DNA of 64,000 bases from Mesorhizobium sp. NZP2298 (GCF_013170825.1 NZ_CP033365.1:2368001-2432000), one strand, 5' to 3'; shown: positions 8,312-17,128, counted from the first letter of the stretch. Notes: generated from the letters alone by a model not told the origin. Made by a program: numbers and translations.

Positions 8312-9367
8312 TCAGTCTTCCAGCGTCCCTGATCGTGCGTCGGCGCTCTTCCTGTCGCCGACCAGCTTCAGCAGGTCCTCGCCGGCGCGGATGATGCGGC
8401 GCGAGCGGCGGGTCAGGATGATGCCGTCCTGCGGCGCGAACACTTCCGCGCGGCCATCGGCTTCGCCCGGCGCGTGCACGATGGTGGCGAGGCGCGTGCC
8501 CCTGGCGACACGGTCGCCGGGCTTGACGTCATAGAGCACAGCACCGGCCCGGGGCGCGGGCATCATGTCGATGTTTTCCAGGGGGGCCACAGTGCCGGTG
8601 AAAGGGCCGGGTGCGGGGAGTGCGCTGTCGGCGATCACGCCGCGTACCACCAGCAGCCGGTAGAGGCCTTCGGCATCGGCGGCAGCCAGCGCGCCATCGA
8701 CATCGAGGATGCCGCGATATTCGACCGTGGTGGCGACACGGCGGTCGAACTTCGCCACATCGGCGGGAACGTTCTGATAGGGCATGATCGAGGCGCCCTC
8801 GAAGGTGCCGTCTGTGTCCTCGCTCCACAGCACCACCGCATCGACGCCCATGGCGGCGGCGCAATCGGCCATGGCCGGCCACAGGCTGGTGTGGACGTAG
8901 AGATAGGCAAGACCCTCGTCATCGCAGTGCAGGTCGAGCACGATGTCGTGGCCCATCGACAGTTGCACCAGGCGTGACTTCAGCCGCTGGTCGGCGCCGC
9001 CAAACGAGGTGTCCGGCAAGAGCCTGGCGTCGGGCGCGGCAAGCAGCGGAAAGCCGCGGTTGAAATTGGTGCGGGTGCCCAGATGGAAGCGGCCCTGGTG
9101 CTCGCCGAAATGATATTGCGCGCGGCCGATCGGGTTGGCCCACGGTACGATGGTGATGCTGCCCTTGATGCGGCCTTCGGCCTCCGCCTTGTTCAGCGCC
9201 GGCATCAGCGCGTCGATGGCGACGACGCCTGGCAGTTCGCCGGCATGGAGTGCGGCCTGCAGATAGGCCGAGGGCGCCGCCTTGTCGCTGCCTGTGAAGC
9301 GGAACACCGGGAATTCGTAGGAAACGCCTTCGCTATCACCGGCGATGCGTTCGATCGATTTCTGCAT
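8312..9367 (-). CDS. Succinylglutamate desuccinylase/aspartoacylase family protein
   Basis: This is a 351-residue zinc-dependent M14-type amidohydrolase. The zinc-site motif appears as AALHAGELPGVVA, the second region as IVLDLHCDDEGLAYLY, and a beta-rich C-terminal domain ends VFAPQDGIILTRRSRRIIRAGEDLLKLVG. Relatives remove acyl groups from amino acids or ectoine precursors. No ectoine or arginine succinyltransferase genes lie nearby, so the substrate stays open. I chose the start at 9367 because GGAGG lies just upstream; the longer frame adds seven residues. Confidence 0.82.
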   Translation of the reverse strand: MQKSIERIAGDSEGVSYEFPVFRFTGSDKAAPSAYLQAALHAGELPGVVAIDALMPALNKAEAEGRIKGSITIVPWANPIGRAQYHFGEHQGRFHLGTRTNFNRGFPLLAAPDARLLPDTSFGGADQRLKSRLVQLSMGHDIVLDLHCDDEGLAYLYVHTSLWPAMADCAAAMGVDAVVLWSEDTDGTFEGASIMPYQNVPADVAKFDRRVATTVEYRGILDVDGALAAADAEGLYRLLVVRGVIADSALPAPGPFTGTVAPLENIDMMPAPRAGAVLYDVKPGDRVARGTRLATIVHAPGEADGRAEVFAPQDGIILTRRSRRIIRAGEDLLKLVGDRKSADARSGTLED

Positions 9368-9480
9368 GACTTCCTCCATCAAGAGCAAGAAGACATGCCC
9401 ATTTGAGGCTATCGATGTCGATTGGTCCAGCCGGCCGCGCTATGGGCGCAAGATTTCCATCCCTCTGACGGAAGAGACGT

Positions 9481-10656
9481 CTATTCCGCGGCAGCCTGGA
9501 GCGAGACGGGCGCGCGCCGGTCCAATGCCTGCGACAGCACTGCCACGGTGACAGCCAGCAAGGCGAGCACCGCGCCGACCAGCGGCAGATTGGCGTAGGA
9601 AACGCCGGCCGACAGGGCCACGCCGCCAATCCAGGCGCCGCCGGCATTGCCGACATTGAAGGCGCCCTGGTTCAGCGTGGCGGCAAGGTTCGGCCCTTCC
9701 GAGGCCGCCTCGACGACGCGGATCTGCAGTGGCGGCACGACGACGAAGATGAGCAGGCCCCAGAGGAAGACGATGCCGATGGCCACACTTGCGATGGCCC
9801 CGAACTGCATGAAACCGACGAACAGGACCGCCATCAAAAGCAGCGTACCGATGACGGTCGGCATCAGCTTCCAGTCGGCCAGGCGCCCACCAATGATGTT
9901 GCCGATCGTCATGCCGGCGCCGAACAGCAGGAGCACCCAGGTAACTGCCGAGGTGGACAGGCCGGACACGTCGGTCAGATAGGGCTTGATGTAGGTGAAC
10001 ACGGCAAACAGGCTGGCCGAGGCCAGCGAGGCGATCAGCATCGCCAGCCAGACCTGCAAACTGCCCAGCACGCGCAACTCGCCGCGCAGGCCACCACCGC
10101 TCGGCTCAGTGACATCGGACGGCACCAGCCAGGCGATCGCCGCGACAGAGATCAGGCCGATGCCGACAACGGCGATGAATGTGGAGCGCCAGCCGAACGC
10201 CTCGCCGAGGGCTGTGCCCGCGGGAACGCCCAGGATGTTCGAAAGCGTCAGGCCGGCAAACATCAGCGCCATTGCACTGGCGCGTTTGTTGCGCGGCACG
10301 AGGCTGGCGGCAACGACCGAGCCGATGCCGAAGAAGGCGCCGTGCCCAAAAGCGGTGAAGACACGCGCCGCCATCAGCGTCCAATAATCAGGTGCGATGG
10401 TGCAAAACAGATTGCCGACGACGAATGAAGCCGTAAGCCCGACCAGGACCGGCTTGCGCGGCAGATGCGCGGTGGCCATGGCGACGATCGGCGCGCCGAA
10501 GACGACGCCGAGCGCATAGCCGGTGACCAGCAGCCCCGCCGACGGGATCGACACGCCAAGGTCGGCGGCGACCTCCGGCAGCAGGCCCATGATGACGAAC
10601 TCGGTGGTGCCGATGCAGAAAGACGCAATGGCAAGCGCAAGGATCGGCAAGGGCAT
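9481..10656 (-). CDS. MFS transporter, AraJ/DHA1 type
   Basis: The 391-residue inner-membrane exporter has 12 predicted spans. It begins MPLPILALAIASFCIGTTEFVIMGLLPEVA, with the TEF motif typical of the AraJ/YdhP/Cmr-like DHA1 group. The short loop after span 2 carries a Arg/Lys turn (AHLPRKPVLVG), and motif C-like Gly/Pro residues appear in LSNILGVPAGTALGEAFGWRSTF. Such proteins export sugars, purines or drugs; the substrate is unknown. The Shine-Dalgarno sequence is weak. Two inverted repeats in the promoter region suggest a repressor. Confidence 0.87.
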   Translation of the reverse strand: MPLPILALAIASFCIGTTEFVIMGLLPEVAADLGVSIPSAGLLVTGYALGVVFGAPIVAMATAHLPRKPVLVGLTASFVVGNLFCTIAPDYWTLMAARVFTAFGHGAFFGIGSVVAASLVPRNKRASAMALMFAGLTLSNILGVPAGTALGEAFGWRSTFIAVVGIGLISVAAIAWLVPSDVTEPSGGGLRGELRVLGSLQVWLAMLIASLASASLFAVFTYIKPYLTDVSGLSTSAVTWVLLLFGAGMTIGNIIGGRLADWKLMPTVIGTLLLMAVLFVGFMQFGAIASVAIGIVFLWGLLIFVVVPPLQIRVVEAASEGPNLAATLNQGAFNVGNAGGAWIGGVALSAGVSYANLPLVGAVLALLAVTVAVLSQALDRRAPVSLQAAAE

Positions 10657-10666
10657 GGAACGTCCA

Positions 10667-10740
10667 GACTGAATCGGTTCAATTTCAGTCTGCGCGAGGA
10701 GTCATGCCGGGTGCAATGTATATTGCTGCATTGCAGCAAT
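10667..10740 (-). promoter_or_regulatory. Two inverted repeats upstream of the MFS gene
   Basis: GACTGAA (10667) pairs with TTCAGTC (ending at 10690), with an inner TGAA/TTCA pair. ATTGCTGCA (10722-10730) pairs with TGCAGCAAT (10732-10740), leaving one central base. Both lie within 90 bp upstream of the MFS start. They look like binding sites for dimeric repressors, but no regulator gene is adjacent. Confidence 0.45.
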
Positions 10741-10762
10741 GCAGAAAGCGTGGAGCAGATTG

Positions 10763-10788
10763 AAACGAGGCGCCGCGGCGCCTCGTTT
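10763..10788. terminator. Perfect 26-bp palindrome, terminator of gcd
   Basis: AAACGAGGCGCCG is followed directly by its exact reverse complement. It lies 33 bp after the gcd stop codon and before the MFS promoter region. Its GGCGCC core is shared with other terminators in this window. Confidence 0.7.
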
Positions 10789-10821
10789 GTGATCAGCGTT
10801 GAGGGAACAAGCCTTTCCCGA

Positions 10822-13185
10822 TCATGGCGCCTTTGGCAAGGCATAGGCGATGATGTAGTCGCCACGATCGGGCGACTGACGCGCACCGCCCGCCGACACG
10901 ACGACGAACTGGCGGCCGCTCTCGGGCGAGGTGTAGGTCATCGGCGTTGCCTGCGCGCCGACCGGCAGGCGGCCCTTCCAAAGCTCCTCGCCGGTGGCGA
11001 CGTCGATGGCGCGCAGATAATAGTCCTGCGTGCCGGCATAGAAGACGAGCCCGCCCGCCGTCGTCACCGGGCCGCCGAGTGACGGCATGCCGATCGGGAT
11101 CCGCAGGCCGGTCTTCATCTCAAGCGGGCCGGTGTCCTGCAGCGTGCCGGCCGGAATCTGCCAGACGAGTTTTCGCGTGTTCAGGTCGATGGCGCTGATC
11201 GTGCCGTAGGGCGGCTGGTGGCAGGGCACGCCGAGCGGCGACATGAAGCCGTTCTTGAGCGCGCCATACGGCGTGCCGAGCTGGGTGCCCAGACCGTCAT
11301 GCGCCGCCGAGGGGCCATAATTGTCCGCCACCGCGCGCGGCAGCAATTCGACGAATTGCGGCATGCGGATATCGTTGACGATCAGGTAGCCGTTGGCCTC
11401 GTCGATCGAGGCGCTGCCCCAGTTCATGCCGCCATAATAGCCGGGAAACTGCAGCGAACGCGTCGGACCCGGCGGTGTGAATTCGCCCTCGTAGCGCAGC
11501 TTCTTGAAGCCGATACGGCAATAGAGCTGGTCGAACGGAGTGGCGCCCCACATGCTGGCCTCGGTGAATGGCTGATCGCCGATCGAAGGCATGCCGACCG
11601 AATAGGGCTGGGTCGGCGACAGGAAATCCTCCTTGGCGCCGCCATCTTGCGGCACCGGCTTTTCCTGCACCTCGGCGATCGCCTTGCCGTCGCGGCGGTC
11701 GAGCATGAAGATCTGGCCGCGCTTGGTGACCTGGATCAGCGCCGGCACCTTTCCGCCCTTGCCGTCGGGCACATCATAGAGCGCCGGCTGCGAGGGAAGG
11801 TCATAATCCCACAGGTCATGATGCACGGTCTGGAATTTCCAGCGCTCGCGGCCGGTGGCGATATCGAGCGCGACGACCGAAGCGGTGTAATCCTCCGCCG
11901 CCTTGCTGCGCTCGGCGCCGAAGAAGTCGGGCGTGGCGTTGCCGGTCGGCAAATAGACGAGGCCGAGCGCGTCGTCATAGCTCGGCGTCGACCAGACGTT
12001 GGGCGTGCCGCGCGTGTAGCTCTGGCCTTCCGGCGGCAGTTTGGTGATCGCCGGATTGCCGAGGTCCCAGGCCCATACCAGCTCGCCTGTCCTGGCGCTG
12101 AAGGCCCTGACGGCGCCGGACGGCTCGCCGGTCTCGACATTGTCCCAGACCCAGCCGCCGACCATGATCAGGTCGCGCATGACGGTGGGCGCCGAAGTCT
12201 GGAAATAGAAACCGGCCTTCACCTCGCCCATGCCTTGCTTGAGGTCGACGGTGCCGCCTTGGCCGAAATCCGGGCAGGGCTGGCCGGTCTTGGCATCGAT
12301 CTCGATCAGCCGCGCATCGATGGTGGTCATGACGATGCGCCCCGCACAGATCGCTGAGGCGCCACTGGCCGCGGCATCGGCCGTCGGCTCGTAGTAGCTG
12401 ACGCCCCGGCAACGCTGCCACAGCGGCGCCGAAGCCTTCGGGTCGAATTCCCAGCGCGGCTCGCCGGTTTCGGCGTTGAGCGCGTTGACGACATTTTTCG
12501 AGGAGCAGGTGTAGACCGTGTCGCCGATCTGCAGCGGCGTGTTCTGGTCCTCGGCGCCCTTGACCGGTATATCGCCGGTGCGGAAGGTCCAGGCGACCTT
12601 GAGGTCCTTCACATTGTCCTTGTTGATCTGGCCGATCGGCGCATAGCGCGTGCCGGCGGGCGTGCGGCCGTAATGGCGCCAGTCGGTGCTGGAGGCGGCC
12701 GCGGCAAGCGGCGGCGCTTCGCTGGCGGCGACCATGTCGCGGATCACGCCATGCGGCTGGAAGGCGTAGGCTGCAGTGGCGATAAGGCCAAGCACGAGGA
12801 CACCTGCAACGGCGAACGGGCCGCGCTTGCCGCCGCCGGATGACGGGAAAAGCGGCGCCAGCAGGAGGGCGATCACCGCCAGCACCGCCGGCGCGACCAG
12901 CCGCGGCACCAGCGGCCAGAAGTTCAGCCCGGCCTCCCATAACGCCCAGGCAATGGTGGCGAGGAAGATGAGGAGGTAGAGCCAGAAGCCTGCGCGCCGC
13001 CGTAAGGCGAAGAGGAAACCGGAAACGATGATGCCGGCGCCGGCCAGCGCATAATACCAGGAGCCGCCAAGACCGATGAGCTGGACGCCGCCATAGAGCA
13101 GCGGCAGGCCGATGATCATCAGCACCAGGCCGAAAAGCACGAGCAGCCAGATGCCGCCGGAGCTGTTGGAATCTTGTTTCGACAT
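10822..13185 (-). CDS. gcd: Membrane-bound PQQ-dependent glucose/quinate/shikimate dehydrogenase
   Basis: The 787-residue quinoprotein oxidises aldoses or quinate in the periplasm and passes electrons to ubiquinone. About five membrane helices fill residues 10-140. The eight-bladed PQQ propeller follows, with WRHYGRTPAGTRYAP at its start, repeated blades with W-motif endings (ELVWAWDLGNP, LVWQIPAGTL, ELWKGRLPVG), and a final Gly-rich AGGARQS turn. The length fits membrane GDH (about 800). The start follows GAGG at 13185. A MarR regulator gene diverges from it. No PQQ synthesis genes are in the window. The exact sugar or acid substrate is not certain. Confidence 0.88.
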   Translation of the reverse strand: MSKQDSNSSGGIWLLVLFGLVLMIIGLPLLYGGVQLIGLGGSWYYALAGAGIIVSGFLFALRRRAGFWLYLLIFLATIAWALWEAGLNFWPLVPRLVAPAVLAVIALLLAPLFPSSGGGKRGPFAVAGVLVLGLIATAAYAFQPHGVIRDMVAASEAPPLAAAASSTDWRHYGRTPAGTRYAPIGQINKDNVKDLKVAWTFRTGDIPVKGAEDQNTPLQIGDTVYTCSSKNVVNALNAETGEPRWEFDPKASAPLWQRCRGVSYYEPTADAAASGASAICAGRIVMTTIDARLIEIDAKTGQPCPDFGQGGTVDLKQGMGEVKAGFYFQTSAPTVMRDLIMVGGWVWDNVETGEPSGAVRAFSARTGELVWAWDLGNPAITKLPPEGQSYTRGTPNVWSTPSYDDALGLVYLPTGNATPDFFGAERSKAAEDYTASVVALDIATGRERWKFQTVHHDLWDYDLPSQPALYDVPDGKGGKVPALIQVTKRGQIFMLDRRDGKAIAEVQEKPVPQDGGAKEDFLSPTQPYSVGMPSIGDQPFTEASMWGATPFDQLYCRIGFKKLRYEGEFTPPGPTRSLQFPGYYGGMNWGSASIDEANGYLIVNDIRMPQFVELLPRAVADNYGPSAAHDGLGTQLGTPYGALKNGFMSPLGVPCHQPPYGTISAIDLNTRKLVWQIPAGTLQDTGPLEMKTGLRIPIGMPSLGGPVTTAGGLVFYAGTQDYYLRAIDVATGEELWKGRLPVGAQATPMTYTSPESGRQFVVVSAGGARQSPDRGDYIIAYALPKAP

Positions 13186-13335
13186 ATCGGTCCTCACGTT
13201 TTTCCGGGTGCGGCGCCTCGCGGTCGCGGCGGCCGAAAAGGGCCGTCAGGGCGATCTTTGGAGCTCGGTCGTCGGCTTCCGGTTCTTGGCGACTGGGGCT
13301 TCGCCAGGGAAAAGAATTTTATCGCAACCTAATAA

Positions 13336-13347
13336 ATAGCATGTTAT
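13336..13347. promoter_or_regulatory. Candidate MarR operator between gcd and marR
   Basis: ATAGCATGTTAT is a near-palindrome (10 of 12 positions) in an AT-rich patch of an otherwise GC-rich 172-bp divergent intergenic region. It lies 11 bp before the MarR start codon. MarR proteins usually bind such sites to repress themselves and the opposite gene. Confidence 0.45.
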
Positions 13348-13357
13348 CTTTTTCGGT

Positions 13358-13807
13358 ATGTCCAAGCAAGACCCGGATCGTGCCAGATTTGGCCAACTGG
13401 TTATATCAGTCGCAAGGCTTTGGCGGCGCGCGGCCGACAAGGCGCTCGACGATTGCGGCCTGTCGCATGCCACCGCCATGCCACTGGTGATGCTGTCGCG
13501 GCTGGGTGACAATCGGCGCCAGGGTGTCCTTGCCGATCATCTTGGCTTCGAAGGGCCGTCCCTGGTGCGCATCGTCGACCTGCTGGTCGAGGAGGGGCTG
13601 GTGACGCGCACCGAGGATGCCGCCGACAGGCGGGCCAAGATCCTGTCGCTCACCGATGCCGGGCGCCGCCGTGTGACCGAGATCGAGCGCCTGCTGGCGG
13701 TGCTGCGCGCCGATCTGCTCAGTGATGTCGGTGACGACGAGCTGAAAGGGGCGATGCTGCTGCTCGGCCGGCTGGAGGCGAAGCTGACCGGGCCGGATAG
13801 CGAATAG
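13358..13807 (+). CDS. MarR-family transcriptional regulator
   Basis: This 149-residue winged-helix regulator has the usual MarR plan: an N-terminal dimer helix, recognition region GVLADHLGFEGPSLVRIVDLLVEEGLV, wing with DAADRRAKILSLTDAGRRRV, and a C-terminal dimer helix. It is divergent from gcd and may respond to a small phenolic or sugar-acid ligand. A near-palindrome lies in its promoter. It converges with the flavoprotein gene, with 3 bp between them. Confidence 0.88.
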   Translation: MSKQDPDRARFGQLVISVARLWRRAADKALDDCGLSHATAMPLVMLSRLGDNRRQGVLADHLGFEGPSLVRIVDLLVEEGLVTRTEDAADRRAKILSLTDAGRRRVTEIERLLAVLRADLLSDVGDDELKGAMLLLGRLEAKLTGPDSE

Positions 13808-13810
13808 ATT

Positions 13811-15202
13811 TCAGGCCAGAGGCTTCAGTTCCTGCGCGATCGTTGGCAACAGTTCCGACACGGTGGGGTGGATGTGCACCGCGCGCGCCAGAGTGTCGAC
13901 GGGCGCCTTGGCGTACATCAGGTCGAGCACGCAATGCACCGCCTCGTCGCCACCGGGGCCGAGCACCGAGCAGCCGAGGATTTCGCGCGTGTCGGCATCG
14001 ACAAGGATCTTCATGAAGCCTTGCGTCTCGCCCTTTTCGACGGCGCGGCCGACGCGCGTCATCGGCCGCTGGCCGACCAGCGCGCGACGCCCGGATTTCT
14101 TCACCGCCGCTTCCGTCATGCCGCAGCGGCCGAGCGGCGGGTCGATGTAGAGCGCATAGGCCTCGATGCGGTCGCTGACTTTGCGCGGATCATTGTCGAG
14201 CAGGTTGGCGGCGACGATCTCGTAGTCGTTGTAGGAGGTGTGGGTGAAGGCGCCCCTACCGTTGCAGTCGCCCATCGCCCAGATGCCGGGCACGCTGGTG
14301 CGCAGCTGGTCGTCGACGATGACGGCACCACGCTTGTCGACGGCGACGCCGGCTCTATCGAGGCCGAGATCGTCGGTGTTGAGCGTTCGGCCGAGCGCCA
14401 GCAGCACGTGAGAACCGACGGCCGGCGGCTTGCCGGCCGTGAAGGTCACCGCGATGTCGTTACCCCTCTTGGCGAAGCCGATGTCGTCGGCGCCGACATG
14501 GACCGCGATGCCTTCGTTTTCGAGGATGGAGAGGATGGTGGCCGAGACGTCCTCGTCCTCGCGGCCGGTCAGGCGCGGGCTCTTCTCGATGACGGTGACG
14601 TCCGAGCCGAAGCGGCGGAACATCTGCGCGAACTCGAGCGAGATGTAGCTGCCGCCGACGACGACGAGGTGGCGCGGCAGCACGTCGAGATCCATCATCG
14701 AGGAATTGGTCAGGTAGTCGATGTCGTGGATGCCGGGGAGGTCGGGCACGGACGCGCGGCCACCCGTGTTGAGGAAGATCTTTTCGGCGCTCAAAAGGTC
14801 GTCGCCGACACGCACAGTGTTGGCGGATTCGAAGCGCGCATGGCCGCGATAGAGGGTACAGCCCTTCATGCCGGCGATCCATGTCTCCAGATTGCCGCGG
14901 GCGTCGTTGGTGACCTTGTCCTTGCGCGCCTTGATCCGTTGATAATCCACACCGACGGGGCCGCCGAGCGTGACGCCATAGTCGGCGGCACGCCTCGCCA
15001 GATGCGCGGCATAGGCGCTGGCGACCATGGTCTTGGTCGGCATGCAGCCGGTGTTGACGCAGGTGCCGCCGACCAGCTTGCGCTCGATCAGCGCCACGCT
15101 CATGCCAGCGGCTGACAGGCGGCCCGCCAATGGCGACCCCGCCTGGCCGGCGCCGATGATGATGGCGTCGAAGGTCTTTGCGTTTAAGCTCTGGGCCGTC
15201 AT
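13811..15202 (-). CDS. FAD-dependent pyridine nucleotide-disulfide oxidoreductase (mercuric reductase-like)
   Basis: The 463-residue class I flavoprotein disulfide reductase starts MTAQSLNAKTFDAIIIGAGQAGSPLAGRL, the FAD-binding fold. The redox pair is in GGTCVNTGCMPTKTM. The NAD(P)-binding site is VVVGGSYISLEFAQMF, the second FAD motif is GIWAMGDCNG, and the interface His-Pro is in HIHPTVSELLP. Mercury-specific cysteines at the C-terminus are missing (it ends QELKPLA), so it is not a true MerA. The start ATG overlaps the DUF4126 stop by four bases (ATGA). The physiological substrate is unknown. Confidence 0.88.
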   Translation of the reverse strand: MTAQSLNAKTFDAIIIGAGQAGSPLAGRLSAAGMSVALIERKLVGGTCVNTGCMPTKTMVASAYAAHLARRAADYGVTLGGPVGVDYQRIKARKDKVTNDARGNLETWIAGMKGCTLYRGHARFESANTVRVGDDLLSAEKIFLNTGGRASVPDLPGIHDIDYLTNSSMMDLDVLPRHLVVVGGSYISLEFAQMFRRFGSDVTVIEKSPRLTGREDEDVSATILSILENEGIAVHVGADDIGFAKRGNDIAVTFTAGKPPAVGSHVLLALGRTLNTDDLGLDRAGVAVDKRGAVIVDDQLRTSVPGIWAMGDCNGRGAFTHTSYNDYEIVAANLLDNDPRKVSDRIEAYALYIDPPLGRCGMTEAAVKKSGRRALVGQRPMTRVGRAVEKGETQGFMKILVDADTREILGCSVLGPGGDEAVHCVLDLMYAKAPVDTLARAVHIHPTVSELLPTIAQELKPLA

Positions 15203-15660
15203 GCCACCGCCGCCACGATCAGCAGGCCGCCGATGATCGCCACCGCGTCCTCGATGAAGGCGGCGGGCGGATCCTTGCCGAAAGCGGCCGCCAGCCGGCC
15301 GCGCGCTTCGGCGCCGCCCAACGTGCCGATGACCGCGCCGATGGCGCCGGCGATCAGGCCGCCTATGGTGGAACCGCCGGTCGCACCGATCACCGCGCCG
15401 CTGAAAGCACCAAGCAGGATGCGGGCGCCGAATTGCTGCGGCACCTTGCGGCTTGGCGTCGACGGCAGCTGGTCGGTGACGAGCTCGACGATGGCCAGGA
15501 TGGTGAAGATGCCGACAGCGGCCCAATGGCTCATGAAGCTGGCCCAGGTGCCGGCAACCGGCAGCCAGCCCAGATACGCGCCCCAGGCGACGGCGGCCGG
15601 CGCGGTCATGGCGCGCAGGCCGGCAATGACGCCGATCAGAAGTGCAAGAAGCAAGAGCAT
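15199..15660 (-). CDS. DUF4126 membrane protein
   Basis: The 153-residue integral membrane protein has several short hydrophobic helices: the N-terminal LLLLALLIGVIAGLRAM, then VGIFTILAIVELVTDQLP, a Gly-rich stretch around ATGGSTIGGLIAGAIGAVIGTLGG, and the C-terminal AVAIIGGLLIVAAVA. GLRAMTAPAAVAW near the N-terminus is characteristic of DUF4126. The function is unknown. The stop overlaps the start of the flavoprotein gene (ATGA), so the two are probably translated together and may work together in a membrane redox function. Confidence 0.82.
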   Translation of the reverse strand: MLLLLALLIGVIAGLRAMTAPAAVAWGAYLGWLPVAGTWASFMSHWAAVGIFTILAIVELVTDQLPSTPSRKVPQQFGARILLGAFSGAVIGATGGSTIGGLIAGAIGAVIGTLGGAEARGRLAAAFGKDPPAAFIEDAVAIIGGLLIVAAVA

Positions 15661-15800
15661 GTTGATCCCCCTCGATCAGTGGCCAGGACGGCCTTGAGAC
15701 GGCAGGCTACCATAGGTCCGATATTTGACCAGTACTCGGATTGGCGCTTTTGTGCCGGCCGCACTCATGCTTTTCAAAGACGTCAATGGGAGACCACGCC

Positions 15801-16358
15801 ATGGCCGGAAGCGAGCGCGCGAAGATGGCGGCCGGCGAATGGTACACTTGCCTCGATGACGAGTTGGAGGCACTGCGCGTCACGGCGCGCGACGCGGTGT
15901 TCGAGCACAATTGCCTGCCGCCGCGGCAGCGCGGCAATCTCGGGCCGGGCTTGAAGGCATTGCTTGGTAGCGTGGGCGAGGGCGCGCGCATCGAGGCGCC
16001 GTTCCACTGCGCCTATGGCTTCAACATCGTTCTTGGCGATGGCGTCTTCCTCAACGCCGGCTGCACCATCCTCGACACGGCAAGCGTGCGCATCGGCAAG
16101 GAAACGTTGCTCGGCCCCAACGTGCAGATCTATTGCGCCGAGCACCACAAGGAAGTTGCGGGGCGACAGGCGGGGCTGGAGATCGCCAGGCCGGTCGAGA
16201 TCGGCGCCCATGCCTGGATCGGCGGCAGCGCCATCATCCTTGGCGGCGTCAGCATCGGCGAGGGCGCCATCGTCGGCGCCGGCGCCGTGGTGACGCGTGA
16301 TGTGCCCGCGAACGAGACGGTGGTGGGCAATCCGGCGCGACTGGTCAAGCGCCGTTGA
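15801..16358 (+). CDS. Sugar O-acetyltransferase (maltose/NodL-type hexapeptide)
   Basis: The 185-residue protein has the Mac domain at the N-terminus (KMAAGEWYTCLDDELEALR) and then left-handed beta-helix hexapeptide repeats (IVLGDGVFLNAGCTILD, VRIGKETLLGPNVQIY, GGVSIGEGAIVGAGAVVTRDV). The catalytic His is in CAEHHKE. It ends VVGNPARLVKRR. It transfers acetyl from acetyl-CoA to a sugar hydroxyl. NodL is a relative, but no nod genes are nearby, so a general maltose or galactoside acetyltransferase is more likely. The start follows GGGAG at 15801. Confidence 0.87.
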   Translation: MAGSERAKMAAGEWYTCLDDELEALRVTARDAVFEHNCLPPRQRGNLGPGLKALLGSVGEGARIEAPFHCAYGFNIVLGDGVFLNAGCTILDTASVRIGKETLLGPNVQIYCAEHHKEVAGRQAGLEIARPVEIGAHAWIGGSAIILGGVSIGEGAIVGAGAVVTRDVPANETVVGNPARLVKRR

Positions 16359-16360
16359 CG

Positions 16361-16683
16361 TTACGCCGTGGGAAACCGGATCGTTGCCTCAAAACCATCC
16401 TGCCGGCCGGATGCTGGCGAGTTCAGGACCAGCGTCGCGTCGATCTGTTGCAGGATTTTGCTGACGATCGCCAATCCGAGGCCCGACCCCTCCGCACGAG
16501 TCGCGCCGCGTTCGAACCGTTTGATCAAGCCCTGAGGGACGGGAACCACCGGACCTTGGTTGATCACACTGAGCCGGGCGTCCTCGTAGATGCGCACGAC
16601 AACCTCGCCGCCTTCGGCGCCATGCCGCAAGGCATTCTCGATGAGGTTGCGCAGCACGATGGCCAGCGCATCGGTGTAGATCG
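16361..16683 (-). pseudogene. Truncated sensor histidine kinase (ATPase domain only)
   Basis: Only the C-terminal HATPase part remains: TDALAIVLRNLIENALRHG (N box), LSVINQGPVVP, and the G box SGLGLAIVSKIL, ending IRFPTA. Sensor, HAMP and phospho-acceptor His regions are missing. The reading frame loses kinase similarity at about 16683, where a cytochrome b561 fragment begins on the other strand. No Shine-Dalgarno sequence or start precedes it. I read it as the remnant of a deletion. Confidence 0.78.
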
Positions 16684-16689
16684 CGGCGT

Positions 16690-17076
16690 ATGATCGCCGG
16701 GTTGGCGGGATCGGGATACACGCGCTTCCGCCAGTTCGTTCGTGGGCCGCGCGCGGTGAGCGCTTATCTCGCCGACGTGGCGCAGGGTGATGAGAGGCGC
16801 TATCTAGGCCACAACCCTGCCGGCGGCGCCATGGTGCTGGCGCTTCTGACCTGCGTCGCAGGGATCGCGCTGACCGGCTGGATGCAGACCACCGATGCCT
16901 GGTGGGGCGTGGCCTGGGTCGAGGACACGCACAAGATCCTGGGCAATGGCATCCTGGTGCTGATCGGGCTTCATGTCGGCGGCGTACTGCTGGCGAGCCT
17001 GCGTCATCACGAGAATATGGTTCGCGCCATGGTCACCGGCCGCAAGCGTGCGCCATCGCCGGAAGACGTTGCCTGA
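16690..17076 (+). pseudogene. Truncated cytochrome b561 (C-terminal half)
   Basis: The protein fragment GLAGSGYTRFRQFVRGPRAV matches the middle of bacterial b561-type di-heme membrane cytochromes. Then come AYLADVAQGDERRYLGHNPAGGAM and two hydrophobic helices, with HK and H residues (EDTHKILG, LIGLHVGG) that serve as heme ligands. The first two spans and their heme ligands are missing. The ATG at 16690 has no Shine-Dalgarno sequence. The fragment begins within about 10 bp of the kinase remnant, so the two share one deletion breakpoint. Confidence 0.78.
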
Positions 17077-17093
17077 TTCCGGCGGTTGGAAAT

Positions 17094-17125
17094 GCAAAGG
17101 CGCCGTATCGATACGGCGCCTTTGC
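17094..17125. terminator. 32-bp perfect palindrome, bidirectional terminator
   Basis: GCAAAGGCGCCGTATC is followed by its exact reverse complement. It lies between the b561 remnant (+) and the convergent GlxA-type regulator (-). The AAAG/CTTT ends give short U-runs in both directions. Confidence 0.75.
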
Positions 17126-17128
17126 CGT

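Noticed and set aside
13183..13372. gcd and marR both begin MSKQD
   Set aside because: The codons differ (TCG AAA CAA against TCC AAG CAA) and the proteins are unrelated, so this is chance or convergent start-codon context.
15203..15526. N-terminal extension of the flavoprotein ORF to 571 residues
   Set aside because: The extra part overlaps DUF4126 in another frame and is Arg/His-rich. The true start is the ATG at 15202 just before the FAD-binding motif.
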